A stretch of DNA of 64,000 nucleotides, taken from assembly GCA_947396885.1 (NCBI GenBank), contig OX377206.1, positions 86,363,960 to 86,427,959 on the forward strand, in the 5' to 3' direction. The notes beneath the pieces were generated by a model. It saw only the letters and a program-made list of their open reading frames with translations. It ran no database searches and was not told the origin of the DNA. Below, in pieces: positions 45,094 to 56,851 of this stretch. This stretch comes from Heligmosomoides polygyrus polygyrus (Eukaryota > Nematoda > Chromadorea > Rhabditida > Heligmosomidae). The position numbers and the translations under genes were made by a program. The number at the start of each line of letters is the position of its first letter. The first letter of the stretch is position 1.

Positions 45094-45683
45094 TTATTCT
45101 GTCGAATTATTTCTTATGATTAAATTAAATTACCTATGTTTATGCTCAAGAAATGGTTCCTTCCATAAGGATGGTGTAGTTCTCATTTCCCCTATGCTAC
45201 ACATTCCCCGATTTCCCTTAGTATGTGTGTATCACGCACGAAAATGGAAATTCAAGTGAATGAGCTCCTTCAAAACTGAGGTTGATCCACTCTTCTACGA
45301 GTGAAGTCGACGGGAATGAGAGAATTCACGTGACCATATTCGACGACAGTGTTTGCTCTCTGCTTCTCCACAAAAACTCGCTGCCGCTCGTGAACCTTTC
45401 ACGACAATGACGTCCCAGCCATAAATCGATGTGTGCGAAGAATTGGTTAAGAAGGAAGGAATTCACATTTCAGGAAATTGATCCTATACCGCCGCCAATG
45501 AACTCTTGTTTTTAGCCTATGAGAGACTCTAGTGAAGAGAGCACATACTACAGTAACACTCTCTTGAGAACTCAGTTATATGTATGTCCAAAAACATGTG
45601 GAAAAACCTACGATGTGCTCTATACTCCCTTCCGAATTTGTCTAAAAGGGACCCTCAACGGAGCACGCATGGCCTTCCCAGAG
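45094..45683. other. Intergenic, nothing recognised
   Basis: No domain-bearing frame or window repeat between the two SINEs. Confidence 0.4.
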
Positions 45684-45965
45684 AGTGATAGCGCAGTCGG
45701 AAGAGACATCAGCTGTTGCGTGCACCCGATACCAGGTTATTGGTTCTGATTTCCCGCCCAGGCCAACCGTGCCTTCTACCCTTCCGAGGTCGATTATTTG
45801 GTACCAGACTTGTGTGGGAAGGAAAAAGCATTGATTTGCTTATCGGCTGGCCACCATAAGTCATTGTAACGGCCAAATGCGCATGCATGTCCCCCCAAAT
45901 ATACCATAGAAATGGAGTGCGTGGCGCATCCCACAGATGGATTCACTAATGCCCTATTTTGTCTT
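45684..45965 (+). mobile_element. tRNA-derived SINE family A
   Basis: GTGATAGCGCAGTCGGAAGA head, AAATGGAGTGCGTGGCGCAT tail region. Confidence 0.83.
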
Positions 45966-46314
45966 TACTACCCCTATTACCACCTAAGTAGGGTGAAAAG
46001 CTTTCTCAGAGATAGACTTCGTGTGCTGGCAACTTTTTTCTTTGAGACCTTTTTAAGTGCGAATTTGCTGTTCAGTTTCGCACGAAAACCATGTTCCACT
46101 TCCCCTTGCTGTACTCTACAGTTAAGGACAAAGTCGACGGTCGACTTCAGCGAACAGCAATCGTTCGTTGCCTCTCTTCACACTGTCTATGACAAATTAC
46201 TAATCACAGAATACTTCATTGATCCATGCAATGCCCATGCAACCTTTCTCGTCGAATCGCAGTTACGCTTTATAACTTATAACGTAATTATATTTATGTA
46301 TTTATTATTTATCA
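45966..46314. other. Intergenic, nothing recognised
   Basis: An open plus frame spans this stretch and the following SINE sequence but has no domain; it is likely fortuitous. Confidence 0.35.
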
Positions 46315-46425
46315 GACTTTCACCAGACTTATCGGGGAGGAAAAAACACATACTTGTCCATCGGCTGGCCAACGGAAGTAATTCTATGGCCAAATACGCA
46401 TTCAAAAAGCGTCCACGATATCTGG
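46315..46425 (+). mobile_element. SINE family A, 3' half
   Basis: Starts within the middle (CCAGACTTATCGGGGAGGAA) and ends at GTCCACGATATCTGGTAC. It is immediately followed by a full copy in the same orientation. Confidence 0.75.
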
Positions 46426-46431
46426 TACATA

Positions 46432-46735
46432 GGAGGGCACTCGTAGCGCAGTGGGAGGAGGTGCCGGCTGTCCGGTGCACCCGACACCAGGTTATTGGTT
46501 CGGATTTCCCGCCTAGTACAACTAAGCCTTCTATCCCTCTGGGGTCGGCGAATTGATGTCAGACTTGTCTGAGAAGAGTAAAGCGCTGACTTGTTCATCT
46601 CGGCTGGACACCGCAAGTCCTTGCATGGCCAGCCGAGATGCGCATCGAAATCGCCCCCACGACATCCCGTAGAAGTAGAATGTGTGGCGCATCTTATAAA
46701 AGATTGAATAACGCCGTCCTTCATCCTTATCCTTC
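46432..46735 (+). mobile_element. tRNA-derived SINE family A
   Basis: ACTCGTAGCGCAGTGGGAGG head to CGCCGTCCTTCATCCTTATC tail; carries an 11-bp internal duplication (GGCCAGCCGAGATGC). Confidence 0.88.
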
Positions 46736-47085
46736 AAGAAAACTTCCATCAGTTTTTCAAGGATATAGGCAAAAAACACTAACCCTGCTAGGAATACACT
46801 GCTTGCAGGACTCCTGAGCTTCAAACCATTACGATCCTCACCTACCAGAGACATATAGGGTGACTGCTTCAATCGAAGTCGGGAAAAGAAGTATAATCAA
46901 CACGAAGGAGTTTTAAGTCCAGATTTCAACGGTCTTCCTCCCATGGGTTTCTGTTTTGTAGTTGCGTACACTACGCTCGGAGGTCGCTTTTCGCCGCTCT
47001 CGTCTCTCCTGTCGAATTCCCGGCATTGATGTCGTTTTTGTCGGTGCCGTTGCTCCTGTCGCGGAGTATGAACACACCTTTACGT
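46736..47085. other. Intergenic upstream of the 47.2 kb gene
   Basis: No repeat or domain recognised. Possible promoter region of the gene starting at 47235, but I can point to no specific element. Confidence 0.3.
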
Positions 47086-47185
47086 AACATCTTCAAACTG
47101 TCTCCACGATATCCCGTGGAAATAGAATGTATGGCGCATCGCGCAAAGAGGTTGACTAAAGCCTACCTTTATCCGTTTTTTATTC
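47086..47185 (+). mobile_element. SINE family A, 3' fragment next to a gene start
   Basis: CTTCAAACTGTCTCCACGAT to AGCCTACCTTTATCC; ends about 50 bp upstream of the proposed start codon at 47235. Confidence 0.75.
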
Positions 47186-47234
47186 TAACTGTCTCCGTTG
47201 TGAAGCCGAGTCACGTAAGTTTAGAAAGCTAGAC

Positions 47235-50200
47235 ATGGGAGATGAAATTCCTCCGATACAGTACTCACCCGCCTTTGGAGGTTATTCTGTGTTTGTCTAA
47301 TGGTAGTTCTGGCTTATAGAGAAATCAGTTACTGCGCCACCGGAGGCAGTGAATGCCGCCATCACTCATCTCCAGGACAGACTGGTTCACAAGGCGTTTT
47401 TTCGAGCTGCACAAGTAAGGAGCGCGACCACGGCATTGCTATGTAAGTAGTTGCTCAGGACCCCTGTTTCATCCCGTTTAATTCTTTAGAAGCAAGTGAA
47501 GCGCGTTCGGCATTCAGCGTCACTAGATGGTTTGGAGAGAATGGTACAGTCGTTGACAGACGTTCGAGTGACAGAAAGACCGAACATGTTGAAGGTCCGT
47601 TATCTCCGACTTCTCCCTCTCAAGATTAAGCCTAAAGCACTATGTATTAAGGCTGGAGCTCAATCTGCCACGGGTATTCATTCTCTTCCGAGAACCTCAG
47701 GTGAACTGATGATTTTTGAACCTTATTTAACTGGCTAGTATGTTCAGATCTTTTGACTTTGGACTTCTGGTCATGAGACGGTTTTTGGTTACAGCCTCGC
47801 CAACATCTTCCACAGCTGTACGCGATCGCGGTAAGAGAAGAAACACTGAAACAATCATTGCCGTAAACCATTCCAACGAAGAAAACGGTACTATTCCACC
47901 ACATATTGTCAACTCATTGATTATTCAAGTTCTAGCAATTTTCAAGGCAGTTCTATATTCGCTGAAACGGGAACAGCATGGCAAGAACAGAAGGAGTCCA
48001 TAGCTATGCTTAGCGATGAGGTTGAAAAGTATCGCAAATCACTTGTGTGGACTAGAGGTAGGTCTGACCGTATTGGCATGAATTGTTACAGTACTCATCT
48101 GGATGTAAGAACACACTATTTCACAGCCTATAAATTTTTCACTAAACAGTTTTCTAAAGTGGAATTGACCTAAATTGCGTGCCAGAGTAACTCAGTTTCC
48201 ACTGAGCTCAATTGAGATAAATCGAGATAGTAAGATAATTTCGAATATTCGACTATTCGAAAAAGGTATTCGAATTATTAGCTTATTCGAATATTCGAAA
48301 GAGTCCAATATTCGAATTATTCAATTAATCGAATATTCACTCCCATGGACAAAGGTATAATATAAAGGTATAATTTCAGCCCTCAGTCGGCCCACTGACT
48401 GTCTTCAAGCCAAAATCGTCACATTCGCGTGACTCCTACCACTCCTATCGGCACCGGAAAATCGTTAAAATCGGTCAATAGCGGCCAGCCGTCGATCAGT
48501 GTTGTCCACGCTTTGCGAGCGCTGTCCATCGATTAACATTTTTTACACGCAATTACCACCTCAGAAGGTCAACTTCGAATAAGAATCGATAAAATTGATC
48601 GATGCGAAGAGAGCTCACAGGCCGCTAGACTTGGTTAGACAAACGGATAGACGATAGCTCTTTTACGTATGGTAGCATTCCGAAGTGCATAGCACCTCAA
48701 CTAATTTCTGTTTTTTTTTAAACATGGCTTGAAGTAATGGAAAAAATTGGATATGATCCGTGTTTCCCGCGCAGTTTATCGATCAGAAAGCATGAAATCA
48801 TAAAAGCGGAAAGGCTACAGACTCTTTCTCTTTCTTTTAAAGCTATCGTAGCAGCGAGAGGGAGTCTATTTATAATAGTTATACATTGTTTCTTTAAAAG
48901 TTTGCAATGTCAATCCCCAGAGTTTCAGTCTTCTGTGCCGGCGATGAAAATCTCACCAAAAAGAAGGTTGGAATGAAATGGACAATTAGCAACGGGTCAC
49001 CGAAATTCGTAAAATCTACAGAGAGGTGAGACTAACAAGCAACGGCTGTGAACTTACTTCCAACGATTCTCAACAAAAAACATGGTCCTATAGGACATCC
49101 TACATGGAGCTTGAGGGTGAAGCTCGTTTTGCTGCGGGCCACTGCTTGGTCCAAAAATGACCGAAATTTGTCGCCTAGTAAACTCGTAACGACTTGAAGC
49201 AGGCTTGAGGGAAATGGAGACCACCGGTTTAGCCCGTGGGCTAAAGGATTTCTGGCCCGCAATTGCGTTAAAATTGAAAAGCTTACATGAAATCGGTTTA
49301 AAGTAGGCGCGATAAAATGGCCGGCACTAGTTGAATGGGGTGGATACGTACTAGGTAGGAGCGGACAATGAACTGAGGAATTCGAATAACAAATAACGAA
49401 TAATTGTACCTAAAAATGGTCGGATACCGGAAAAACGGATGCCGAAGACTGATTGTAGGTTGTTATTCCTCCAACCTGTCCGTTCCTCCATGTTCATGGG
49501 GAACTTCTGATGCCCCATTATCGCTCAACGGAACGAACATCTCCCAATGCTCCAGCTATGTGTATCTGGGTCGCGAAGTCAATATGGCCAACGACCTAGC
49601 GCCAGAGCTGAGCAGAAGGAAACGAGCGGCTTGGGAAGCTGTCAAGAGCGTCGAAGAAGTCGTGAAGAAGACGGGGAACGTCCGACTGCGTGCCCACCTA
49701 ATCGACTCCACTGTTCTTCCTGCCTCAGAGACCTGGGCTATACGAAAGCAGGATGAACACGCGATCAACGTCGCACAGCGTGGAATCGAGAGGACGATGC
49801 TCGGAGTGACACGACTCACGCAAGTGCAAGAAGGCCTCCGGAGTTCCGAGCTTCGCCGACGTTCGAAGATCAGAGACGCTGTCGCATGGGCTAAGTCGTC
49901 GAATATTAGGTGGGCCGGCCACGTAATTCGATTCGCAGACACCCGCTGGACGAGAGCCATCACCGACTGGATTCCGGGATTGTCAAGAGTACACCGGGAC
50001 GCCCAACAACGCGTTGGTTGGACTTCTTCGTGAAAGCCCTGAACGACCGATATGACGCTCTTCGTGTCTCTCAAGCGCGGAGGTTCCATTGGACCACTCT
50101 GGCACGCGACAGGGACGAATGGAGACGCTGCTAGCGCCCGCTCGAGCAAGTCGATGATCAACGGGACGACAGGTGATACAGGTGATAATCCTCCAACAGC

Positions 50201-53200
50201 ACGTCAGATATTCTAACACTGTCCACCTCTAATCTAACGTCAATTAAGTTAACTTTAACCTTTTCATTGATGTCTTTCAACTGTAATAAAGCCGTTATCC
50301 GGCGCAAAAATTGCCGGATGACGAACAGCAGAACGGGTAATCCAAATCCTCCCAAAAATCGAGTAACGGAAAATAGATAATCCGCTCATCCTTGATTTGT
50401 TCGCCCGACCTCCCGTCCCTGAAATAGTAGGCGACAAATTTTGCCACCTTTGAACCACCCAGTGGCCCGCAAACTTCAATCTCTGTGCTCCTTATTAGAC
50501 GCCCTACAAGGCCATGCAGGTCTTTTAAGAATAGTCGGCGTAAGTTCACAGACCTCCCTTACATGTATGATACACAAGTTCAAAATTTGGGTCAGGTTCA
50601 CAATAGGAGAAGCGTTACAGGGGAGTTTATCTGGCATCGCTCATCTATCTCAACGGCAGAATTCTGTGCACTAGCGACGATTGTTTGCCTATACTTCCTG
50701 TGAGTAGATGGTTACTTCTTTGCTAGTAGAGCTTCTCCTTATCCGCGCTGTTTAGATTGACGAGACTATTACCACGGTGTCAAAGGAAGACCATCAATGG
50801 CTACTGAAAATGTCGTGGTGCTGGGAAGACGTTAGTGAACTCATGGAATCGGATCCTTGCCAATTCGAGGATAACGTCTCCCTGAGGTGATTACACTTTA
50901 CAATGCCGTAAAGGTGTTTTAGTAGATTTCGCATCCTTAGTTGGAGTGACCGGAGGTTTTCCAGGTACTATCGGAGAAGGGTCCCTGGGCGTGTGCAAGG
51001 GGCAGGTGCATGAGAGCGGGAGCCAATCACACTTCCACTATGCTGTCCTTTGTCCTTTGTGGTCCACCTGTATACTTCCAGGAACACGTTCCCAAGGAAA
51101 GGCCAGCCAATCACAGACCTCAGTAGGTCATACCAGAGGCATGTGATTGGCCCTCGCACTCGTCTCCCATACACACACGCAGACTTCCCCGACAGTGCCA
51201 TTGCAGTTTCAGCATTTGGTGATTTTTCTTTTAGCTTTCGTGCAAAGCTTATGAACGCGTCAACAGCTATGCGCTCCGCACTTGGCCTGGTGGACATTGG
51301 ACATCTCTATCATGTGCCAATTGTTCACGACGATTGCGTTTTTCTTACAACGATTCGATTTTTAAGCGATTCGGAAGATGTGCAGGTGACTGGGCCGTTG
51401 CTCCTTGGGTGTTTTTCAAGGAAACATTTTTTAAACCATCTCACCATGAGCATGCTATTTTAAAGATGATATGGTGCATCGAAAGCAAAAAAAAAATGAA
51501 ACGCGAAAATAGATGGACGTAACCAGCCTGTTGCAGAGTTTCGCACTGAAATGGCTGCCGCTGCACAAGCTACTGAAAAAGAAGAGTAATTCGCCAGCTA
51601 TATGCACCCTGGTTCGAGAAGTCGTCAACATAACCGGCTTCACCAGAAAAAGTAGTGTTGCGCTAAAAAGGTGAGCCGTTTTTTGGAACCAACCAAGAGT
51701 GTTTTTACAAGTGTTTTTCGCCCAACACTCATATTTCAGAGGACTATATTTGGGGTACATGAAGCTGTACTCTTCTCTGAATTCGATTCATATCGCTGTT
51801 CCTGACAGTCTGCCATCTTTTCTTCCTCACGTCCACGTACGGGATGATCCCAAGATCACTTCTGAAGAGTGGCAGTACATCAAGGTTAGTGCTCAGATCG
51901 ACTTCTTTCGGGCTCTTGGAACTTCAAGCCTCGATATTGCAAATTTATTTTGTATGGATAGTTTATTTTGGGGCGCGCGTAGCGCAGTCGGAGGAGGCGC
52001 CGACGGTCGCGTGCACCCGATACCAGGTTTCTGGTTCGGATTTCCCGCCCAGGCCAACCAAGCCTTCCATCCCTCCGGGGTCAGTGAATTGGTACCAGAC
52101 GTGTCTAGGAAGGATAAAGCGCTGACTTGTTCATCGGCTGGCTACCGCAAGTCATTGTATTACCAAATACGCATTCATATCGCCTCCATAACATCCCGTA
52201 GAAGTAGAATGCGCTGGCGAATCCCAAAAGGGATTGTGTAACGCCGTCCATTATCCTTTATCTTTAGTTTATTTTGACCGCTCTACAGAAGTCGAATCTA
52301 TCCTAGTCGGGAGGGAACAAACGTAAAGTGCCGTGCGTACGTGATTTCATACCACATCACCACCACTACATTATACTGAATTTAAATGAAAACTCTCGCA
52401 TCATAAGACAGCTGAAGCCCTGTAGAAACTCAGACAGGGAATGAAGACACATATTGATAGATGCCACCACCGATTAGGGTAGATCCAAGTGCACGCCACT
52501 GTCACCATAATATTTTCGCCATCCCAACCGGTTGAGTGCGTCTGGCTCAGTCGGAGAAGGTGCCGGCTGTCGCGTGCACCCGATACCAGGTTCCTGGTTT
52601 GGATTTCCCGCCCAGGCCAACCAAGCCTTCCATCCCTCCGGAGTCGGTGAATACGCACCAGACTTGTCTGGAAAGAATAAAGCACTGACTCATCCATCGG
52701 CTGGCCACCGCAAGTCATGACACGAACAAAAATACCCATTCAAATCGCCTTCACATTCCGTAGAAGTAGAATGCATGGTGCATCCCTAAAGGGGTTGAGT
52801 AACGCCGTCCTCTATCCTTTATTGAGCGTCTTTGTATATGTACACGTTGTCGACCAAGTGGCCATAGCAATCGCATCGTCTCCATCACAAGCAAGTAACT
52901 TATACCAAAATCGATATTGATGGGTCGATTTGTCTTGACTATTTGAGGTGATACCCATCCAATGGCCATTGAATTTGTTCCATAGTCATCAAAAACGGAT
53001 AAGTTCACTTAAAAATCCAGGCATGGTTCATATCCTGAAACGTCCATCGAGAGGACATCATATTCCGTAACTCCATGCAAGACGATTTTCTAAGCGGATA
53101 AATATCGACCGATATTGATTGGCTTGTCAATTTCGTTAACTTCACAATATTTCAGACGATCGGTACGGATTCGAATCTGGTTCCCACCACAAGTCAGGTA

Positions 53201-54582
53201 GAGTTCCACAGAGCTATCTCGACGGCGATTCATAAGCTTTTCGACGAACTCGACATCGACTCCGATATAATGCCAGGGCACCGGCTATACAACGCTGAAA
53301 TAATCGCACCAAACGATGACGTCTCCATAATTCTGGTAAGAAACACACCTCAAACTCTTACAATTAGGCCTCTAGGGAATGACTTGCAAGAATACATCCT
53401 ATTTTGTGCCAATGTTGCAAAGATAGCACGAAAATAGAAATTTCGCTGAATTTTAAATCACTCTTTCCAAGAACGTTAGTGATATTCATTTCCAGTAGTA
53501 TTTATCGTTGAAGATACTTCCGAGAGCTGACGATGTTTGTTCGGCACCATCTGGAGCTCCGCGTGCCACAGAGTCTCGACGTCATCCTGAATGTATCACC
53601 CTTCCATTGACCTGCTTTGAAATAGGTGTGCTTCTTGGTCCACTATATTTTAGCCTCTTGAAGTGAAGACGTTTCAGTTCACCAGTCTACTTATCAGCCA
53701 GAGTTCTTCACTATGTTCTGCCGTCTTTCAATCTTCCTGGAGCACTTCATTATGGTAACCACGAATTTTGGTTGCATTTTGGGTATTATTGGAGAAGTCT
53801 GCCTGGGCGTGCACATCGGGCTAATTAAAGGGACGCACCAACCGCGCTAGTACGAAAACACGGCGTATGATTGGCTGGTTTCTCAATGCACGCGTCTTTG
53901 TGCACGCCCAGGCAGAATTCCCAAACAACAACGCATTTGGAGCACTAGTAGACCATATGTATACACTTGCAAACTGTGGGCATTTTAGCGAATACTATCT
54001 GAACTGAAGTTTTCCTATTTGCGACTTTCTACCGCCAATTATTGACAAGATCAGTTTAGGACTTTTCAGGTTTCACAATACGAGCGGAGAAAATGCATGC
54101 TGGAAAACGACGTTCTTGTCTACAACACTATCTCTGAACGGCTGTGCGAATTTCAGGTGATTTTTTTGGGCTTTTTTAGGCTCAAATGAGCCATCAGTGC
54201 CGCGACTGCATACATCTAAACGAGATATGACAGAAAAATCATAGAGATGAGATTTGCCATTCTCTTCAGAAGATACAATACATTTCGTTAATATGGCTTA
54301 CATTGAGAAGGGCGACCACACCAGCCAATCAGAGCGCTGACTCCACTCTATGTGTCATTTCCGTTCGGAGCGGCCTCCCGACTGAATCAATAGCTACTTA
54401 AATAACAATGAATTGCGTTTCAAAAACCGTTTTCTGATGTACTTTTTTAGAAGAAGCTTGACGAGATCTGGAACAAAGCTCGATGGATCAGTCGAGTGGC
54501 TTCTGAGGCGAGAGAAAAGCGAGCGAGGTTGGTGAATGAGGTCACGTTCACTTCAGGAAGCTGTGTGGTTCACAGAAGATGA
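47235..54582 (+). CDS. Unrecognised 15-exon protein-coding gene
   Basis: Proposed exons: 47235-47280, 47320-47414, 47490-47700, 47795-47830, 47947-48057, 48921-48966, 50431-50539, 50607-50699, 50756-50886, 51235-51385, 51537-51670, 51740-51884, 53156-53335, 54070-54156, 54451-54582. Each junction keeps phase and the total is 1707 nt (568 residues). The nine exons from 50607 on are the strongest, with TTTAG/TTTCAG acceptors and GTRAGT-like donors. The start follows TTTAG, a trans-splice-type acceptor. Weak points: the AAG acceptor at 47946, the tiny exon at 48921, and the start of the 50431 exon, which overlaps a repeat shared with 6.5 and 56.8 kb. I recognise no domain. Helical, charged stretches (WQEQKESIAMLSDEVEKYRK; FQKKLDEIWNKARW) suggest coiled coils. 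No signal peptide or membrane segment is seen. Introns hold an RTE copy, SINEs and MITE-like elements. Confidence 0.65.
48225..48345. repeat. TTCGAATATTCGAA block within an intron
   Basis: Overlapping TTCGAATATTCGAATTATT words, in the 48058-48920 intron. 48400-48690 continues with the ATCGATAAAATTGATCGAT dispersed family. Confidence 0.7.
49478..50187 (+). pseudogene. RTE-type LINE reverse transcriptase, 5'-truncated C-terminal part
   Basis: Encodes the post-palm C-terminal region typical of nematode RTE proteins: LNGTNISQCSSYVYLGREVN, ELSRRKRAAWEAVKSVEEVV, then IDSTVLPASETWAIRKQDEH, RTMLGVTRLTQVQEGLRSSE, IRWAGHVIRF. The frame shifts at about 49980 and continues as TPGRPTTRWLDFFVKALNDR and LARDRDEWRRC. 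The 3' end is a short ACAGGTGAT repeat (50170-50187), shared with the fragments at 11721 and 14203. The endonuclease and palm are absent. The element lies in the intron 48967-50430 of the unrecognised gene, in the same orientation. Confidence 0.9.
50957..51222. mobile_element. MITE-like element with inverted ends
   Basis: GTACTATCGGAGAAGGGTCC, CTGGGCGTGTG at the left and CACACGCAGACTTCCCCGAC at the right are approximate inverted copies. CCAATCACA and GATTGGC words repeat inside. It fills most of the 348-nt intron 50887-51234. Related sequences lie at 53768-53945 and 54640-54735. Confidence 0.55.
51971..52264 (+). mobile_element. tRNA-derived SINE family A with 12-bp target duplication, intronic
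   Basis: Exact duplication TAGTTTATTTTG at 51959-51970 and 52265-52276; near consensus. It lies in the 51885-53155 intron of the unrecognised gene, 87 nt after the donor. Confidence 0.93.
52535..52822 (+). mobile_element. tRNA-derived SINE family A, intronic
   Basis: Head GTCTGGCTCAGTCGGAGAAG, tail GCCGTCCTCTATCCTTTATT. Second SINE in the same intron, same orientation as the gene. Confidence 0.88.
53768..53945. mobile_element. MITE-like element, inverted ends
   Basis: GTCTGCCTGGGCGTGCACA (53808 onward) and its complement TGTGCACGCCCAGGCAGA (53896-53913) form the inner arms, with TTTTGGGTATTATTGGAGAA and CCCAAACAACAACGCATTTG outside. It lies in the 53336-54069 intron. Confidence 0.7.
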
Positions 54583-56435
54583 CATTGGGAAAGCAGTACT
54601 ACCGGGAAAGATTCCTTTAATGTGAGCGAGAAACGAGTGAGAGGGAGGAGCCAGCCAATCACCGATCATTTTCACTATCTTGCATTTCTGTACATGCCCA
54701 GGGAGACCTTGCCGATAGCAATGAAAAATTCAAAGCATTGCCAAATTGCTCCAGATTCTAAAAAAATATATTTCGAGCATTATTTCACCTATCCAATCAT
54801 GAAATGCCTTAAATCCTTTGAACTTTAGAACTTTTAGTAACTATACTGAACCCAGTGTTCAGGGAACCAAATGAGTATTTTGCATCCACTTTCTAAAACG
54901 ATTTCCTAGGGCGCATCTCGTTATCTCCTGATCGACGAGGACTCCTTCTACTCCACCCGATCAGTCGCTCGATATCGATTGGTCTTACTGATTTCCCCCA
55001 AGATAGGTCGTTTGAGGCAAGCATGGAGAGAAAATGATAGTGACCTCATAAAACAACTACATAGTGTAACCATCGATCCCGATCCGTATTTTTGATTTTT
55101 GTTTGGAGCTGCATGAAGAAGATAGGGATCACCCTCGTATCTATAGTCAGATAGTTGTTGATTTCGTCGGTTTAATTTGTTCCTATGTTCTGAAGTCTGT
55201 CCATTAGCGAGCATGTGTATCCCTATGATCCCTACATCAAACGGTCATCTACGAGCAAAAATCTGTAAAACCGATCAAAAGTGGCCAGTCATTCGATAAC
55301 GATTAGTCGTTCGAAGTCTATGCATGCACCGGTGAATCGTTTCACGCGAATCCCATCCCGGAAACTTTCACATCCAGGCAAAAATCGATAAGATTGACTG
55401 AAAATAGGCAAATTCCTTTTTGAAGCTTGTTCGCCCGACGACATATTCGAATAGTTCCCAACTCAAATGATCAACTCCGGGAAAAAGTTGATAAAATCGA
55501 TCGATAATGGCCAGGCAGTCGATCTTGTTCAATAATTGCGAAACTCCGTTTAACATTTACATGCAATTCTCACATTGATCAGTTAATCTGAACAGCGATC
55601 AATAACGCCTATCGATACGCATGCCTTTCCTCTGGCCACTTGGTCACAGTGACGGACTTCAGGATGGAAAGAGAGACAGACAGACAGACAGAGACAGACA
55701 GAGAGGACTGGCGGACGAATAGCTCTTTTGCAAAGAATATATTTACAGCATAGTAATCTCTAAGGAAACATGGTAGCAATATGAATACCATCCCTGTCAG
55801 GTTGAAACGAATCCAAGTCTAAGAAGCTGACAAACAGTTTTCTGACTGCATCAGTTTAGGTCATCAGTCAACTCAACACCACTGAGCAGATTAATCGCAC
55901 CAGTCACCCGGATGCCTAACGACAATGAGCAGTATGAGAAGGGCAATCAGGTGAACTGGCAGATTTATCCTCTTTGTTTGCGCTTACAACCTCGGTTCTT
56001 TATAAGTGCCGATCTGTACTAATAGTGTTTCTCCTTTCTACATCAACGTAATCGGTACAAGTCGCTAATGTGGACTACATAGGGAAGCGATCCAGCGCCC
56101 ATCAATTTCGACACCGACAGCTCACCTCCACTCCTCCCTGGCTGGCACGCCAATACGATACTCCCTAATTGATCATGTGCGCCTTCCTCCTCTTTCTACC
56201 CAGGTCACATTAGCGACTAGTACCATATAATTTCTCTAGGCTTACAATGTACGATTTTTCAAGGCGCTTCCAAAACTAATAAAGAACATTATAAAAGGAC
56301 CCCACATAGATAGCATCCAGCAGAAGCTTTCCCAACAAAACAAGCATGGTTTAATGGCCAGCGGCGCATCTCTAATCGAGGAAGGCTAGCTTGGCTCACA
56401 TCCCGCAAGAGATTAAAAAGAGATTGAAACGCGAA
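54583..56435. other. Intergenic; MITE scrap, ATCGATAAAATCGAT-type repeat, (CAGA)n
   Basis: 54640-54735 resembles one half of the MITE family of 50957 and 53768. 55200-55640 carries the dispersed ATCGATAAAATTGAT family. 55670-55705 is a CAGA microsatellite. 55790-56280 has no recognisable content. Confidence 0.45.
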
Positions 56436-56489
56436 AAGTGAACTCTGCCGAGACCAAAATGCACTCTGCACTGATAAAAATGCAAAAGA

Positions 56490-56825
56490 CACCACTGCAC
56501 AGACCCCACCCCCGGAACCGATCCCTTGACCATCCTCCCACAAGTCCTCCTCGCTATCCACTCGGCCATCCAGTTGCTAGGGGTCTGCTGGAGAACGCCT
56601 CCCGTGAATGCGCCTTCTCGCTTCTGTTAGGAATTTGTCAGATCCCACTTTCTAGCAATAATTGGGCTCAAACCTGTTACAGGAATATTTATGAGCACGA
56701 CAACGGTATTCCAGGAGTCCGTTTTGCGTTATCAGCCCGCTCTGAAGCGCTACAGTTTTTTTGCCACTTTGACCTACCTAATTGCCCGTTCCCAGACAAC
56801 GCCCTACAATCTTATATAATTAAGC
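56490..56825 (-). mobile_element. Class II tRNA-like repeat (SINE family C)
   Basis: Minus-strand head from about 56573 (GATGGCCGAGTGGATAGCGA; box B GGGATCGGTTCC) plus the companion segment GAGCACGACAACGGTATTCC and TATCAGCCCGCTCTGAAGCG shared with 6340-6560. Confidence 0.7.
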
Positions 56826-56851
56826 CGATACAATAAACAAGAATAAAAAAT

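Noticed and set aside
45912..46556. A 214-codon open frame as a gene
   Set aside because: Its second half is SINE family A sequence read by chance and the first half has no domain or splice context.
49556..50161. Minus-strand 201-codon frame
   Set aside because: It is the antisense of the RTE reverse transcriptase at 49478-50187.
56490..56575. Functional class II tRNA gene (also 6200-6274, 14738-14813, 15035-15110 and 24762-24838)
   Set aside because: Box A and B are good, but the acceptor arms pair poorly or the units are parts of repeated elements with constant flanks; they are SINE heads.
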